Shown here: positions 57,186 through 64,000 of the stretch, piece by piece | How the letters are laid out: each line of letters starts with the position of its first letter | Numbering within the stretch: the stretch's first letter is position 1 | Source: DATHAP01 sp963762865 | GTDB lineage: Bacteria > Actinomycetota > Actinomycetes > JACCUZ01 | DNA length: 64,000 nucleotides | Assembly (NCBI GenBank): GCA_963762865.1 | Contig: CAVXNC010000018.1 | Coordinates: 1-64,000, forward strand | Direction of reading: 5' to 3' | Notes under the pieces: model-generated | The model's input: only the letters and a program-made list of their open reading frames with translations | Databases searched by the model: none | What the model was told of the DNA's origin: nothing | Made by a program: the position numbers and the translations under genes

Positions 57186-58300
57186 GACCCGAAGCGCAGC
57201 GGGTCGAAGAGGGACAGGTCGAACGGCGTCGCGCCGTCGACCACCAGGTCGGCGAGCACCTCGCCCACGACCGGCGTGAACTTGAAGCCGTGTCCGGAGA
57301 AGCCGCACGCCAGCAGCACCCGGTCGCTCACCGGGTGAGCGCCGATGACGAAGTTCTCGTCGGGCGTCAGCGTGTACCAGCACTCGGCGGCCCGCCGGTG
57401 GTCGTTCCCGAGACGCGGGAAGATGTCGGCCAGCGTCGAGGCGACCTCTGACGTCGTCCATGAGTCGGCCGGCCGGTCCTCGCAGAAGTGCACGGCGGCC
57501 TTCGTCAGCCCCTCGGAGAGAGCCGGCACGCCGTAGAGCGACGTCCCGTCGGAAAGGTCCCAGATCCAGACCGGCAGCCGGTCCGGGGTGAAGTCACCGG
57601 GGTCCGGCGGTGCGAACCAGTGCTGGACGCGACGCTCGGTGACCAGCGGGAGGCTCAGGTCACCCAGCAGGTCGGGCGTCCAGCGACCCGGCGCGAGGAC
57701 GAGGGCGCCGGCCACGACCTCGCCGCGGGTGGTGGTCACCCGGACGCCGTCGCCGTCAGCCGTCCACCCGACGACGGCCTCGTCGTGCCGCAGCTCCGCG
57801 CCGGCCGCGCTCGCGGCCCGCAGCTGCGCGGCCACCGCCGCTTCCGGTCCGACGAGCCCGCCGCGGGGCTCGTAGAGGCCGAGCGTCCCTGCGGGCGGCC
57901 GCAGCGCCGGGAACCGAGCCGACAGGTCGCCGGCGTCGAGCACCTCGTGGGGCAGGTCCCACTCGCGCGCGGTCTCCACGCTGCCCGCCAGGACTCGGGT
58001 CCCGGGCGCACCCAGGAAGAGCGCGCCGGTGGTGCGCAGGACCGGGTCGCCGGAGGGCGTACGCACGTCTGCCCAGAGCTCGTACGTCCGGCGCAGCAGC
58101 GGGACGTAGGACGCACCCTCGAAGTAGACCTGGCGCACGATCCGGGACTCGCCGTGGCTGGCGCCCTCGGCATGGGCACCGGGCCGCGGGTCGAGCCCGA
58201 GGACGCGCTGCCCGCGCCGCGCGAGGTGCGCGGCGGTCGAGGACCCGAAGCCGCCGAGACCGGCGACGACGACGTCGTAGGGCGCGGAGCTGCCGGCCAC
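57182..58300 (-). CDS. FAD-dependent amine oxidase, N-methyltryptophan/sarcosine oxidase type
   Basis: The 372-residue protein matches monomeric sarcosine/N-methyl-L-tryptophan oxidase in length. The Rossmann motif is YDVVVAGLGGFGSSTAAHLA (about residues 8-27). SHGESRIVRQVYFEGASYVP is the typical second block. The covalent FAD Cys candidate is in LLACGFSGHGFKFTPVVGEV (late). It should oxidise a secondary amine, making H2O2 and formaldehyde; the substrate is not certain. GTG 58300 was chosen for length. It overlaps thpR by 4 bp and follows the isomerase-like gene by 8 bp. Confidence 0.88.
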   Translation of the reverse strand: MAGSSAPYDVVVAGLGGFGSSTAAHLARRGQRVLGLDPRPGAHAEGASHGESRIVRQVYFEGASYVPLLRRTYELWADVRTPSGDPVLRTTGALFLGAPGTRVLAGSVETAREWDLPHEVLDAGDLSARFPALRPPAGTLGLYEPRGGLVGPEAAVAAQLRAASAAGAELRHDEAVVGWTADGDGVRVTTTRGEVVAGALVLAPGRWTPDLLGDLSLPLVTERRVQHWFAPPDPGDFTPDRLPVWIWDLSDGTSLYGVPALSEGLTKAAVHFCEDRPADSWTTSEVASTLADIFPRLGNDHRRAAECWYTLTPDENFVIGAHPVSDRVLLACGFSGHGFKFTPVVGEVLADLVVDGATPFDLSLFDPLRFGS

Positions 58301-58308
58301 GTCGGCGG

Positions 58309-59046
58309 CTACTGCGTCACCACGCGCAGGCGCTCGCGGAAGGCCGCGAGCAGGTCCGCGTCGCCCTCGCGCTGCACCGCCGAGTCCGGCCGACGGCCCC
58401 ACAGCCACAGCAGGAGCTCGGAGGGTTCGCCGCTCACGACCGCGTCGGCCGGGCCCGGCTCGCGCGAGAGCTGGGCCGCGTCGGCGGTGAGGGTCTCCCG
58501 CCAGATGTGGTCGCCGGTGCGGATCGCGACCGTGCCGCGGCCGGGAGCCTCCTCGCCGACGTCGTCGTTCTGGTAGCTCAGGAAGAGGTCGAGCACCTCG
58601 TCGATTCCGTCAGTGGCGAGATCGGCGGGGATCGCCGACATCGCGTCGAAGCCGCTCTCGACGTCGGTGCGGTGGACCGCGGTCTCCTGCGCCATCCGGC
58701 GGATCCAGAAGCCGACGGTCTGGTCCTTGTCGTACCAGGTGTAGGCGGGTGAGTCGGGGCTGCGCGACGTCAGCTCGTCAAGGAGCTCGGCGAGCCGCTC
58801 GCGGAACCACTCGGCCGGTGGCTGGCCCTCCGCCGGCCCGTGGTCCCAGTCCGCACCTTGTTGCGGTCCTCCGGGCAGTCGCATGCACGCGACCTTGTGC
58901 GAGTACACGGAGCCGGTGTGCACGAGCGCTTCCTCGACCGTCCACCCGGGGCAGGCCGGGACGGGGTTCGTAAGGCCGCCGGGGGCGAGCTCGGCCATCC
59001 GCTCGGCGTCGCGACGGAGGTGTGCGAGGAAGGCTTCCGGTGTCAT
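58309..59046 (-). CDS. Maleylpyruvate isomerase-like, mycothiol-dependent family protein
   Basis: The 245-residue protein has the MDMPI-N/DinB-like fold. TPEAFLAHLRRDAERMAELA and TNPVPACPGWTVEEALVHTG (about residues 26-45, with the metal His) open it. RMAQETAVHRTDVESGFDAM holds the second His pair, and the C-terminal region (TADAAQLSREPGPADAVVSG, LLLWLWGRRPDSAVQREGDA) is MDMPI-C-like. Mycothiol-dependent isomerases and transferases belong here, but many members are uncharacterised. It heads the solA-thpR unit. The ATG at 59046 is 29 bp past the MFS gene stop. Confidence 0.85.
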   Translation of the reverse strand: MTPEAFLAHLRRDAERMAELAPGGLTNPVPACPGWTVEEALVHTGSVYSHKVACMRLPGGPQQGADWDHGPAEGQPPAEWFRERLAELLDELTSRSPDSPAYTWYDKDQTVGFWIRRMAQETAVHRTDVESGFDAMSAIPADLATDGIDEVLDLFLSYQNDDVGEEAPGRGTVAIRTGDHIWRETLTADAAQLSREPGPADAVVSGEPSELLLWLWGRRPDSAVQREGDADLLAAFRERLRVVTQ

Positions 59047-59074
59047 ACGTTGCACCCTGGCACACCCGGCGTGC

Positions 59075-60364
59075 TCACCGGACGGACTCCACCACCGTCT
59101 CCTCGGGCACCGTCTCTTCGGGCATCCGTTGCCGGCCGAGGCCGCGGATCTCGCCGCGCAGCTCGATGCCGCTCCGGCGCGAAAGGACCACGGCGCAGAC
59201 GACCGCCGCGGTGGTCGACACGATCCCGCCGGCCAGCAGGCTCCACCGGGCACCGAATGCCTCGGCGAGCGCGCCCACCAGCGGAGCACCGATCGGTGTC
59301 CCGCCCATGAAGACGGCCATGTAGAGCGCCATCACCCGGCCCCGCATCACCGGGTCGACGGCGAGCTGCATCGTGGCGTTGGCCGCGGTGATGAAGGTCA
59401 GCGAGGTCACGCCGACCGGGATGAGGGCGAGGGCGAAGGTGGCGTAGGTCGGCATCAGTCCGGCCATCACCTCGACGACACCGAAGGCGGCCGCGGCGGC
59501 GAGCAGCAGGCGCAGCCGTGGCCGGCCGCGGCTGGCGGCGAGCAGCGCGCCCGTCAGCGAGCCGATGGCCATGATCGACCCGAGCACGCCGAACTCACCG
59601 GCCCCCTTGCCGAAGACCTCGGTCGCCATCAGCGCCGTGGTGATCTGGAAGTTCATGCCGAAGGTTCCGACGAAGAACACCAGCGCCAGGACCATGACCA
59701 GGTCGGGCCGCCCTCGGACGTACCGGATGCCCTCCAGCACCTGGCCCGGACCGCGACCGGCGCGGGGCGCCGGGTCGAGCTCGTCGGTGTGCAGCCGCAT
59801 CAGCGCGAGGATCACGGCGAGGAACGAGAGGCCGTTGATGATGAACACCGGACCGGTGTCGAAGACCTCGATGAGGAGACCCGCGAGAGCCGGGCCGATG
59901 ACGCGGCCGAGGTTGAACGACGCGCTGTTGAGGCCGACGGCGTTGGGCAGGTCGTCGGAGCCGACCATCTCCACGACGAAGGACTGGCGGGCCGGGTTGT
60001 CGACCGCGGTCCCCAGACCGAGCAGGGCCGCGAGGACGAAGACGTGCCAGACCGCGACGACGCCGGTGAGGTCGAGGACGCCGAGCGCGATCGCGGTCAC
60101 GCCCATGAACGCCTGGGTGAGGATCAGCAGCTTGCGCTTGGAGTAGCGGTCGGCGAGCATCCCGCCCCACGGGCCGAGGAGCAGCATCGGCAGGAACTGC
60201 AGCCCGGTGGTGATGCCCAGCGCGACGCCGTCGTTGTCGGCGAGCTGGATGACCAGCCAGTCCTGGGCGATGCGCTGCATCCAGGTGCCGACGTTCGAGA
60301 CCACGCCCCCGGCGTAGTAGATGCGGTAGTTGCGATTGCGCAGCGAGTGGAACGTGGGGCTCAC
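59075..60364 (-). CDS. Major facilitator superfamily exporter (TMPS/EntS-like)
   Basis: The 429-residue membrane protein has 12 helices and the MFS_3 (EntS-like) profile. FHSLRNRNYRIYYAGGVVSN with WMQRIAQDWLVIQL opens it. GGMLADRYSKRKLLILTQAF is loop 2-3, DNPARQSFVVEMVGSDDLPN is the family signature, and LEGIRYVRGRPDLVMVLALV starts the second half. Relatives export siderophores or drugs. The C-terminal tail repeats EETVPEETV. The GTG start overlaps the MarR stop (GTGA), so the regulator likely controls it. Confidence 0.9.
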   Translation of the reverse strand: MSPTFHSLRNRNYRIYYAGGVVSNVGTWMQRIAQDWLVIQLADNDGVALGITTGLQFLPMLLLGPWGGMLADRYSKRKLLILTQAFMGVTAIALGVLDLTGVVAVWHVFVLAALLGLGTAVDNPARQSFVVEMVGSDDLPNAVGLNSASFNLGRVIGPALAGLLIEVFDTGPVFIINGLSFLAVILALMRLHTDELDPAPRAGRGPGQVLEGIRYVRGRPDLVMVLALVFFVGTFGMNFQITTALMATEVFGKGAGEFGVLGSIMAIGSLTGALLAASRGRPRLRLLLAAAAAFGVVEVMAGLMPTYATFALALIPVGVTSLTFITAANATMQLAVDPVMRGRVMALYMAVFMGGTPIGAPLVGALAEAFGARWSLLAGGIVSTTAAVVCAVVLSRRSGIELRGEIRGLGRQRMPEETVPEETVVESVR

Positions 60365-60783
60365 AGGCGGGTCAGCCGTTCGATCACCGGCGCCGCGGCG
60401 CGCAGGACGTCGCGCTCCTCCTGGGTGAGCTCGGCGAGCTGCCGGGCCAGCCAGGCGTCGCGCCGCCGGCGGTCCTCCTTGAGCAGCGCGTGTGCCTCGG
60501 CCGTCAGGGAGACCAGGTGCTGGCGGCCGTCCGTCTCGTGGGGGGTCCGCAGGATCAGGCCACGCTCCTCGAGGCCGGCGAGGACCCGCGTCATCGACGG
60601 CGGCTGCACCTTCTCGTGCTCGGCGAGCTCGCGGGGCGTCAGCGGGCCGTGCCGGTCCAGGGTCCCGAGGGCGGCCATCTGGGTGAGGCTCAGGTCGGTG
60701 ACCACGCGCTCGGCGCGGAGCCGGCGGCCCAGGCGCATGACGGAGACCCGCAGGGTGCTGGCCAGCTCGGCGGTCTTGGTCAT
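60361..60783 (-). CDS. MarR-family regulator of the adjacent exporter
   Basis: The 140-residue winged-helix protein has RAERVVTDLSLTQMAALGTL, ELAEHEKVQPPSMTRVLAGL (recognition helix) and GLILRTPHETDGRQHLVSLT (wing). It overlaps the MFS exporter gene (GTGA), a classic MarR-transporter pair. The ATTAG-N5-CTAAC dyad at 60807-60821 lies upstream of its start and probably is the operator. It is divergent from the DinB gene, 105 bp apart. The inducer is unknown. Confidence 0.92.
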   Translation of the reverse strand: MTKTAELASTLRVSVMRLGRRLRAERVVTDLSLTQMAALGTLDRHGPLTPRELAEHEKVQPPSMTRVLAGLEERGLILRTPHETDGRQHLVSLTAEAHALLKEDRRRRDAWLARQLAELTQEERDVLRAAAPVIERLTRL

Positions 60784-60806
60784 CGTGGGCACCTGTCCAC
60801 CATATC

Positions 60807-60821
60807 ATTAGTTGTGCTAAC
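60807..60821. promoter_or_regulatory. ATTAG-N5-CTAAC dyad, probable MarR operator
   Basis: The AT-rich inverted repeat, one mismatch in 5-bp arms, lies 24 bp before the marR start in the divergent region with the DinB gene. This fits the usual MarR site position. Confidence 0.5.
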
Positions 60822-60888
60822 GAACGACCTGCCAGGGCGGGACGTCCGGTGACGACGAGATGGCTGCTGTCGTGGCAGCCTTCTTCGC

Positions 60889-61467
60889 ATGTGTGAAGAG
60901 CTGGCCAAGCGGTCCGTGCACCAGCAGCTGCAACGGACACGCGAGGCACTGGTCTGGAAGCTCGACGGTCTCTCTGACTACGACATCCGGCGCCCCCTGA
61001 CGGCAACCGGGACCAACCTCCTCGGCCTGGTCAAGCACGTGGCGACCTGGGAGGTCAGGTATCTGGGGGATGTCTTCAACCGGCCGTTCCCCGAGCCCCT
61101 CCCCCGATGGCAGGACTCAGACAGCAGCGACCTGTGGGTGACCGACGGCGAGAGCCGCGAGCAGATCCTCGACTTCTACCGGCGTGCCTGGGATCACGCA
61201 GACACGACGATCCGCACACTGCCCATCGACGCTCCCGGCCACGTGCCGTGGTGGCCGCGGCCTGACGTCAGGTTGTTCAGCATCATGGTCCACGTGCTCA
61301 CCGACACCACCAGGCATGCCGGGCACGCCGACATCCTGCGCGAACAGCTCGACGGCCAGACCGGGGTCGTCGCTGGACAGCGAGAACAGATCGACACCAT
61401 TGCCCGCGAGGCTCACCGCGCGAAGATCGAGAAGGCCGCCAGAGCAGCTTCCCCGGCTCGGGGCTGA
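60889..61467 (+). CDS. DinB-superfamily protein (DUF664)
   Basis: The 192-residue protein has the four-helix DinB fold. VHQQLQRTREALVWKLDGLS, LGLVKHVATWEVRYLGDVF (first metal His, about residue 48), and SIMVHVLTDTTRHAGHADIL followed by REQLDG (two late His, about residues 140-150) form the metal triad. Relatives include mycothiol or bacillithiol transferases, but many are uncharacterised. The ATG is followed by a Cys. It converges with the hydrolase gene, with a strong terminator between. Confidence 0.9.
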   Translation: MCEELAKRSVHQQLQRTREALVWKLDGLSDYDIRRPLTATGTNLLGLVKHVATWEVRYLGDVFNRPFPEPLPRWQDSDSSDLWVTDGESREQILDFYRRAWDHADTTIRTLPIDAPGHVPWWPRPDVRLFSIMVHVLTDTTRHAGHADILREQLDGQTGVVAGQREQIDTIAREAHRAKIEKAARAASPARG

Positions 61468-61562
61468 CGTCGGCCCCTCGTCGTCCTCGGTCGGAGAAAC
61501 CTGACCGTTGTGTCGGGGGGCTGACTGACGGCATCCCGGCGGCCACGCACCCTGGTGTGGAC

Positions 61563-61602
61563 ACCCGGGCCGGCCCGACCCCCCGAGCGGGCCGGCCCGG
61601 GT
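61563..61602. terminator. Strong terminator, 15-bp perfect stem
   Basis: ACCCGGGCCGGCCCG pairs with CGGGCCGGCCCGGGT around a 10-nt loop, and TT follows. It sits between the convergent DinB and hydrolase genes and likely serves both. Confidence 0.9.
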
Positions 61603-61640
61603 TTCCACAAGCCGAGCCTCCTCCCGAGCCCGCCGGCCCC

Positions 61641-62975
61641 TCAGCGCCCGAGCAGCGCCTCGTCGAAGAACCCGACGACTCTGTGCTCGTAGGCGCGCGG
61701 CTGCGCCTCGATCCCCTTGATGTGCGGCGCGTCCGGGATCGCGAACAGCGACGAGCTCGGCCCTGCCATGCGGTGGTACACCGGTGTCAGCACCTCGGTC
61801 TTGTTGCCACCGTCCGGTGCCCAGATGAACAGCAGCGGACGCGGCGCGATCTGCGGGACCAGCTCGGTGAGCGGCGCGGGCGGCGCCGTGTCCGAGAAGA
61901 CGGACACCGCCCCGAACAAGGCCAGCCAGCCCGGGCTCGAGGGCCAGAACTCCCGCCCGCCGGCCGCCAGCCGCACCTCTGAGAGCTGGCGCGCGCCGGC
62001 TCCGTCGGACACCACCGCTGCCAGGTCGGGATCCTTCGCGGCGGCCTCGAGCATGAGCTCGCCACCCACCGAGAGGCCGATGCCGCCGATGCGTCGCGGG
62101 TCGACCTCGGGCCGACGCTTCAGCCAGTCGACCGCGGCGATGATGTCCTTGTCGCCGCCCCAGCCGAGCAGGTTCCCGTTCCCTTCGCTGCGACCCTCGC
62201 CGCGTCGGTCGAACAGCAGGACGCCGTAGCCGTGCCGGGCCAGCATCCGGGCATGGGCCTGGGTGCCGAGGCGCCCCGGGAAGTCGACGACAGCGGCGCC
62301 GTTGCGCGACGGGATGTACCACCCGTGCAGGCGCAGTCCGTCAGACGTGGTGAAGCTGACGTCCTCGTGCGCGACGCCGAGTGCGTCCGCGGGCACCTCG
62401 GCGCGCTGGATGTGCGTGACGGCGTAGGCGTACAGCACGGGCTGCGCGACGGTGACCGCCGCCACGACGCCGGCAGCGCCGAGCAGGGTTCGACGCAGGA
62501 CTCGCCGGCGCAGGCTCCGGTCCCGCCGCCGCGAGCGCCAGAGCGTCGCCGCACCGACTCCCACCAGCAGGAGGCCCGCGGGGATGGCCAGCAGACCGGT
62601 GAAGTCGTCGCCGGTCGGGCCGATCGCCACGGAGTAGTAGCCGGCCTCGATAGCCCCGATGACGGCACCGAAGACGCCAGCAGTCAGCGCGATCAGGCCG
62701 CGCCAGCCGGCCCGCGCGCGGCCGTGGCACCATGCCGCCGCTGCCAGCAGGGCGATCGGCACCAGCCCACCGGCCAGGTGGTCGGTCGCGCTCGTGCCCG
62801 CCGGGGGCTGCAGGAAGCGGTCGTCCGCGACGTGCAGCGCGACGACCGCCGTGCCCAGCAGGACGAGCGCGCGTTCGTCGAGCCGTCGCCACGTACGCCG
62901 TGCTGCGTCAGCAGCCGGCGCTGGTGGCGCGGCAAGGGCCTGATGGGTGCCGGAAGCGCTGGTCGAGGTCGTCAT
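61641..62975 (-). CDS. Membrane-anchored alpha/beta hydrolase
   Basis: The 444-residue protein has an N-terminal half with about five helices (LVLLGTAVVALHVADD, LVPIALLAAAAWCHGRARAG, LIALTAGVFGAVIGAIEAGY, AIPAGLLLVGVGAATLW) and a C-terminal alpha/beta hydrolase. The hydrolase part starts with LRLHGWYIPSRNGAAVVDFP and YGVLLFDRRGEGRSEGNGN; the nucleophile is GGIGLSVGGELML (Ser about residue 300), with a likely late Asp and the His in DAPHIKGIEAQ. The substrate is unknown. The hydrolase half could face the outside, as in related actinobacterial esterases. A terminator follows. Confidence 0.87.
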   Translation of the reverse strand: MTTSTSASGTHQALAAPPAPAADAARRTWRRLDERALVLLGTAVVALHVADDRFLQPPAGTSATDHLAGGLVPIALLAAAAWCHGRARAGWRGLIALTAGVFGAVIGAIEAGYYSVAIGPTGDDFTGLLAIPAGLLLVGVGAATLWRSRRRDRSLRRRVLRRTLLGAAGVVAAVTVAQPVLYAYAVTHIQRAEVPADALGVAHEDVSFTTSDGLRLHGWYIPSRNGAAVVDFPGRLGTQAHARMLARHGYGVLLFDRRGEGRSEGNGNLLGWGGDKDIIAAVDWLKRRPEVDPRRIGGIGLSVGGELMLEAAAKDPDLAAVVSDGAGARQLSEVRLAAGGREFWPSSPGWLALFGAVSVFSDTAPPAPLTELVPQIAPRPLLFIWAPDGGNKTEVLTPVYHRMAGPSSSLFAIPDAPHIKGIEAQPRAYEHRVVGFFDEALLGR

Positions 62976-63117
62976 GCTTCGACGCTAGGAATCGGCGGGA
63001 GCGAGGGTCAGGTGGCTGCCCGCACCCGGAGAGCGGCCACCCGCCGGCTCGGTGGCGGCTGCCCCCGCGTCGTGCAGTTCCCGCGACGGCCGACCGAACC
63101 GCTCCTAGGCTGTCGCC

Positions 63118-64000
63118 GTGCTGTGGTGGCTCCTCGTCCCCCTGGGTCTGCTGGCGGTCGCCGCCGGGTTGGTGTGGCGGCTGGCGGCAGCGGTCCGCGA
63201 CGCGCGCGACCGGGAGGACGCGGCGGTGGCGGACATGGCTACTGCGACCACGCCGCAGCAGGCGCTGGCCGTGCAGTCGCGTGCGTCGGCCTGGTCGTGG
63301 CGCCGGCGCCTCGCCATCGCCGCACTCTGCTCGCCGGCCGTGCCACTGGTCTTCGGCTTCGGCCGGTACGAACCCCTCGTCTGGATCGCCTCGCTGGCCG
63401 CAGCGGCCGTCGCGGTCCTGGCCTTCAGCCGGCTCGCGACCCGGCGCACCCTCAAGGTCGTCGACGACGCCGCAGCCCAGCAGCTGCTCGCCGAGCGCGC
63501 GGCGCAGGTCGCGGCGGTCGCGGCGGCGCAGGGCTGGACCTTCCAGGCCATCGACCGCCGCGCCGATCCGAACGGTACGGCGCGCAACTCGATGGTCGGG
63601 GTCCACGACGACGTCCCGTTCGTCGCCTACGACCGTGTCCGGGAGGCCAGCCGGACCACCGTCAACGGCCGGGTCACGTCGATCCGGCTGGCGACCGACA
63701 CCGTCGTCCAAGTGCCCTTCGCCGCGGCGTTCAAGCTGGCCGTCGTCCCCGAGACGTTCGGCGCCGACGTGCGGTGGGGCCAGTTCGGCAGCGTGGTCGA
63801 CCTCGAGTCGGGCGACTTCAACGACGCCTACCAGGTCTACTGCCTCGACCACTACCGGGCGCGGCTGGTCCTCAACCCGGCGGTGATGCAGGTCCTGGCG
63901 AGCAACCCCGGCCACGAGCTGGTGGTCGACCGCGGGCTGCTCCGCCTGACCCGGACCGACGAGCTCGCCCCGCCCGAGCGGCTCGTCACGCTCGTCGACC
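63118..64000 (+). CDS. DUF3137-like membrane protein (3' end outside window)
   Basis: A GTG start opens a frame without stop to the window edge, about 294 residues. VLWWLLVPLGLLAVAAGLVW is the first helix, and LIWIASLAAAAVAVLAFSRL-like helices follow near residue 95. Then comes a soluble region with VVDDAAAQQLLAERAAQVAA, a Gly/Trp motif (QGWTFQAIDRRADP) and WGQFGSVVDLESGDFNDAYQ followed by VYCLDHYRARLVLNPAVMQV. The LESGDFN...YxVxxxD pattern matches DUF3137, a family of membrane proteins of unknown function. The reading frame has normal codon use. It is divergent from the hydrolase gene, 142 bp apart. Confidence 0.8.
   Translation, partial: MLWWLLVPLGLLAVAAGLVWRLAAAVRDARDREDAAVADMATATTPQQALAVQSRASAWSWRRRLAIAALCSPAVPLVFGFGRYEPLVWIASLAAAAVAVLAFSRLATRRTLKVVDDAAAQQLLAERAAQVAAVAAAQGWTFQAIDRRADPNGTARNSMVGVHDDVPFVAYDRVREASRTTVNGRVTSIRLATDTVVQVPFAAAFKLAVVPETFGADVRWGQFGSVVDLESGDFNDAYQVYCLDHYRARLVLNPAVMQVLASNPGHELVVDRGLLRLTRTDELAPPERLVTLVD

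Overview
The window comes from a high-GC actinobacterium (Actinomycetota). The grounds are very GC-rich coding DNA with frequent GTG/TTG starts, a citrate synthase/pyridoxamine oxidase/SerC cluster of actinobacterial type, a mycothiol-type arsenate reductase, DtxR/IdeR, DUF222-HNH genes and a probable c-di-AMP riboswitch before an NlpC/P60 gene. The sequence alone does not fix the family. There are no insertion sequences, prophage genes, CRISPR arrays or rRNA genes; one tRNA-Arg(CCT) is present.

Layout. 0-3.5 kb: 3' end of a cation/proton antiporter, then a fused SecDF (frameshifted) and a small membrane protein on the minus strand. 3.6-11.6 kb: metal/oxyanion block with DUF4396 + ChrA, an ars operon (flavoprotein, ArsR, aquaporin, ArsC), a second divergent ArsR reading from a 33-bp palindrome, and a CDF cation exporter. 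11.8-17.5 kb: MMPL exporter (frameshifted), FmdB-type zinc ribbon behind a CIRCE element, a tiny repeat protein, MTA phosphorylase, a SAF/CpaB-like protein, MscL and a small acidic protein. 17.5-25.4 kb: DUF222-HNH endonuclease, sulfotransferase, secreted P-domain protein, ornithine-type aminotransferase (three of these four frameshifted), YcaQ-like glycosylase, SGNH-like lipoprotein. 25.5-30.4 kb: tRNA-Arg, TetR/membrane protein/ECF sigma/DUF4389 module, trypsin-like protease, HATPase. 30.2-37.5 kb: 925-aa Ig-repeat secreted protein, DUF1330-decarboxylase fusion, GAF-PAS-GGDEF cyclase, NlpC/P60 hydrolase. 37.7-45.4 kb: rhodanese, DtxR, UdgX, hotdog-like protein, candidate small RNA with a 12-codon leader, PdxH, citrate synthase, SerC, MFS, VOC protein. 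45.4-53.1 kb: secreted Ca-binding protein, ECF sigma/anti-sigma pair, PH-like membrane protein/MarR, then an uncharacterised large protein divergent from a SWIM-finger protein and Arr (rifamycin ADP-ribosyltransferase). 53.1-64 kb: a long minus-strand run of beta-propeller, methyltransferase, MFS, 27-aa membrane peptide, ThpR, flavin amine oxidase, mycothiol-dependent isomerase-like protein, MFS and MarR; then DinB, an alpha/beta hydrolase and a partial DUF3137-like gene at the edge.

How it works together. The clearest functional unit is the ars block: two ArsR repressors with different cysteine sites, a shared divergent operator, reduction of arsenate by ArsC, exit of arsenite through the aquaporin, and an associated flavoprotein. 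No ArsB/Acr3 pump lies in the window. Redox-, metal- and stress-linked regulators (ArsR x2, DtxR, MarR x2, TetR, CIRCE, two ECF sigma factors, c-di-AMP riboswitch) dominate the regulation that can be seen.

Quality. At least seven genes between 0.8 and 29 kb need one or more single-base corrections to read through, while none is obvious between 29 and 64 kb. The broken genes have intact conserved motifs on both sides of each shift, so I treat them as genes with sequence errors or very recent lesions rather than old pseudogenes.
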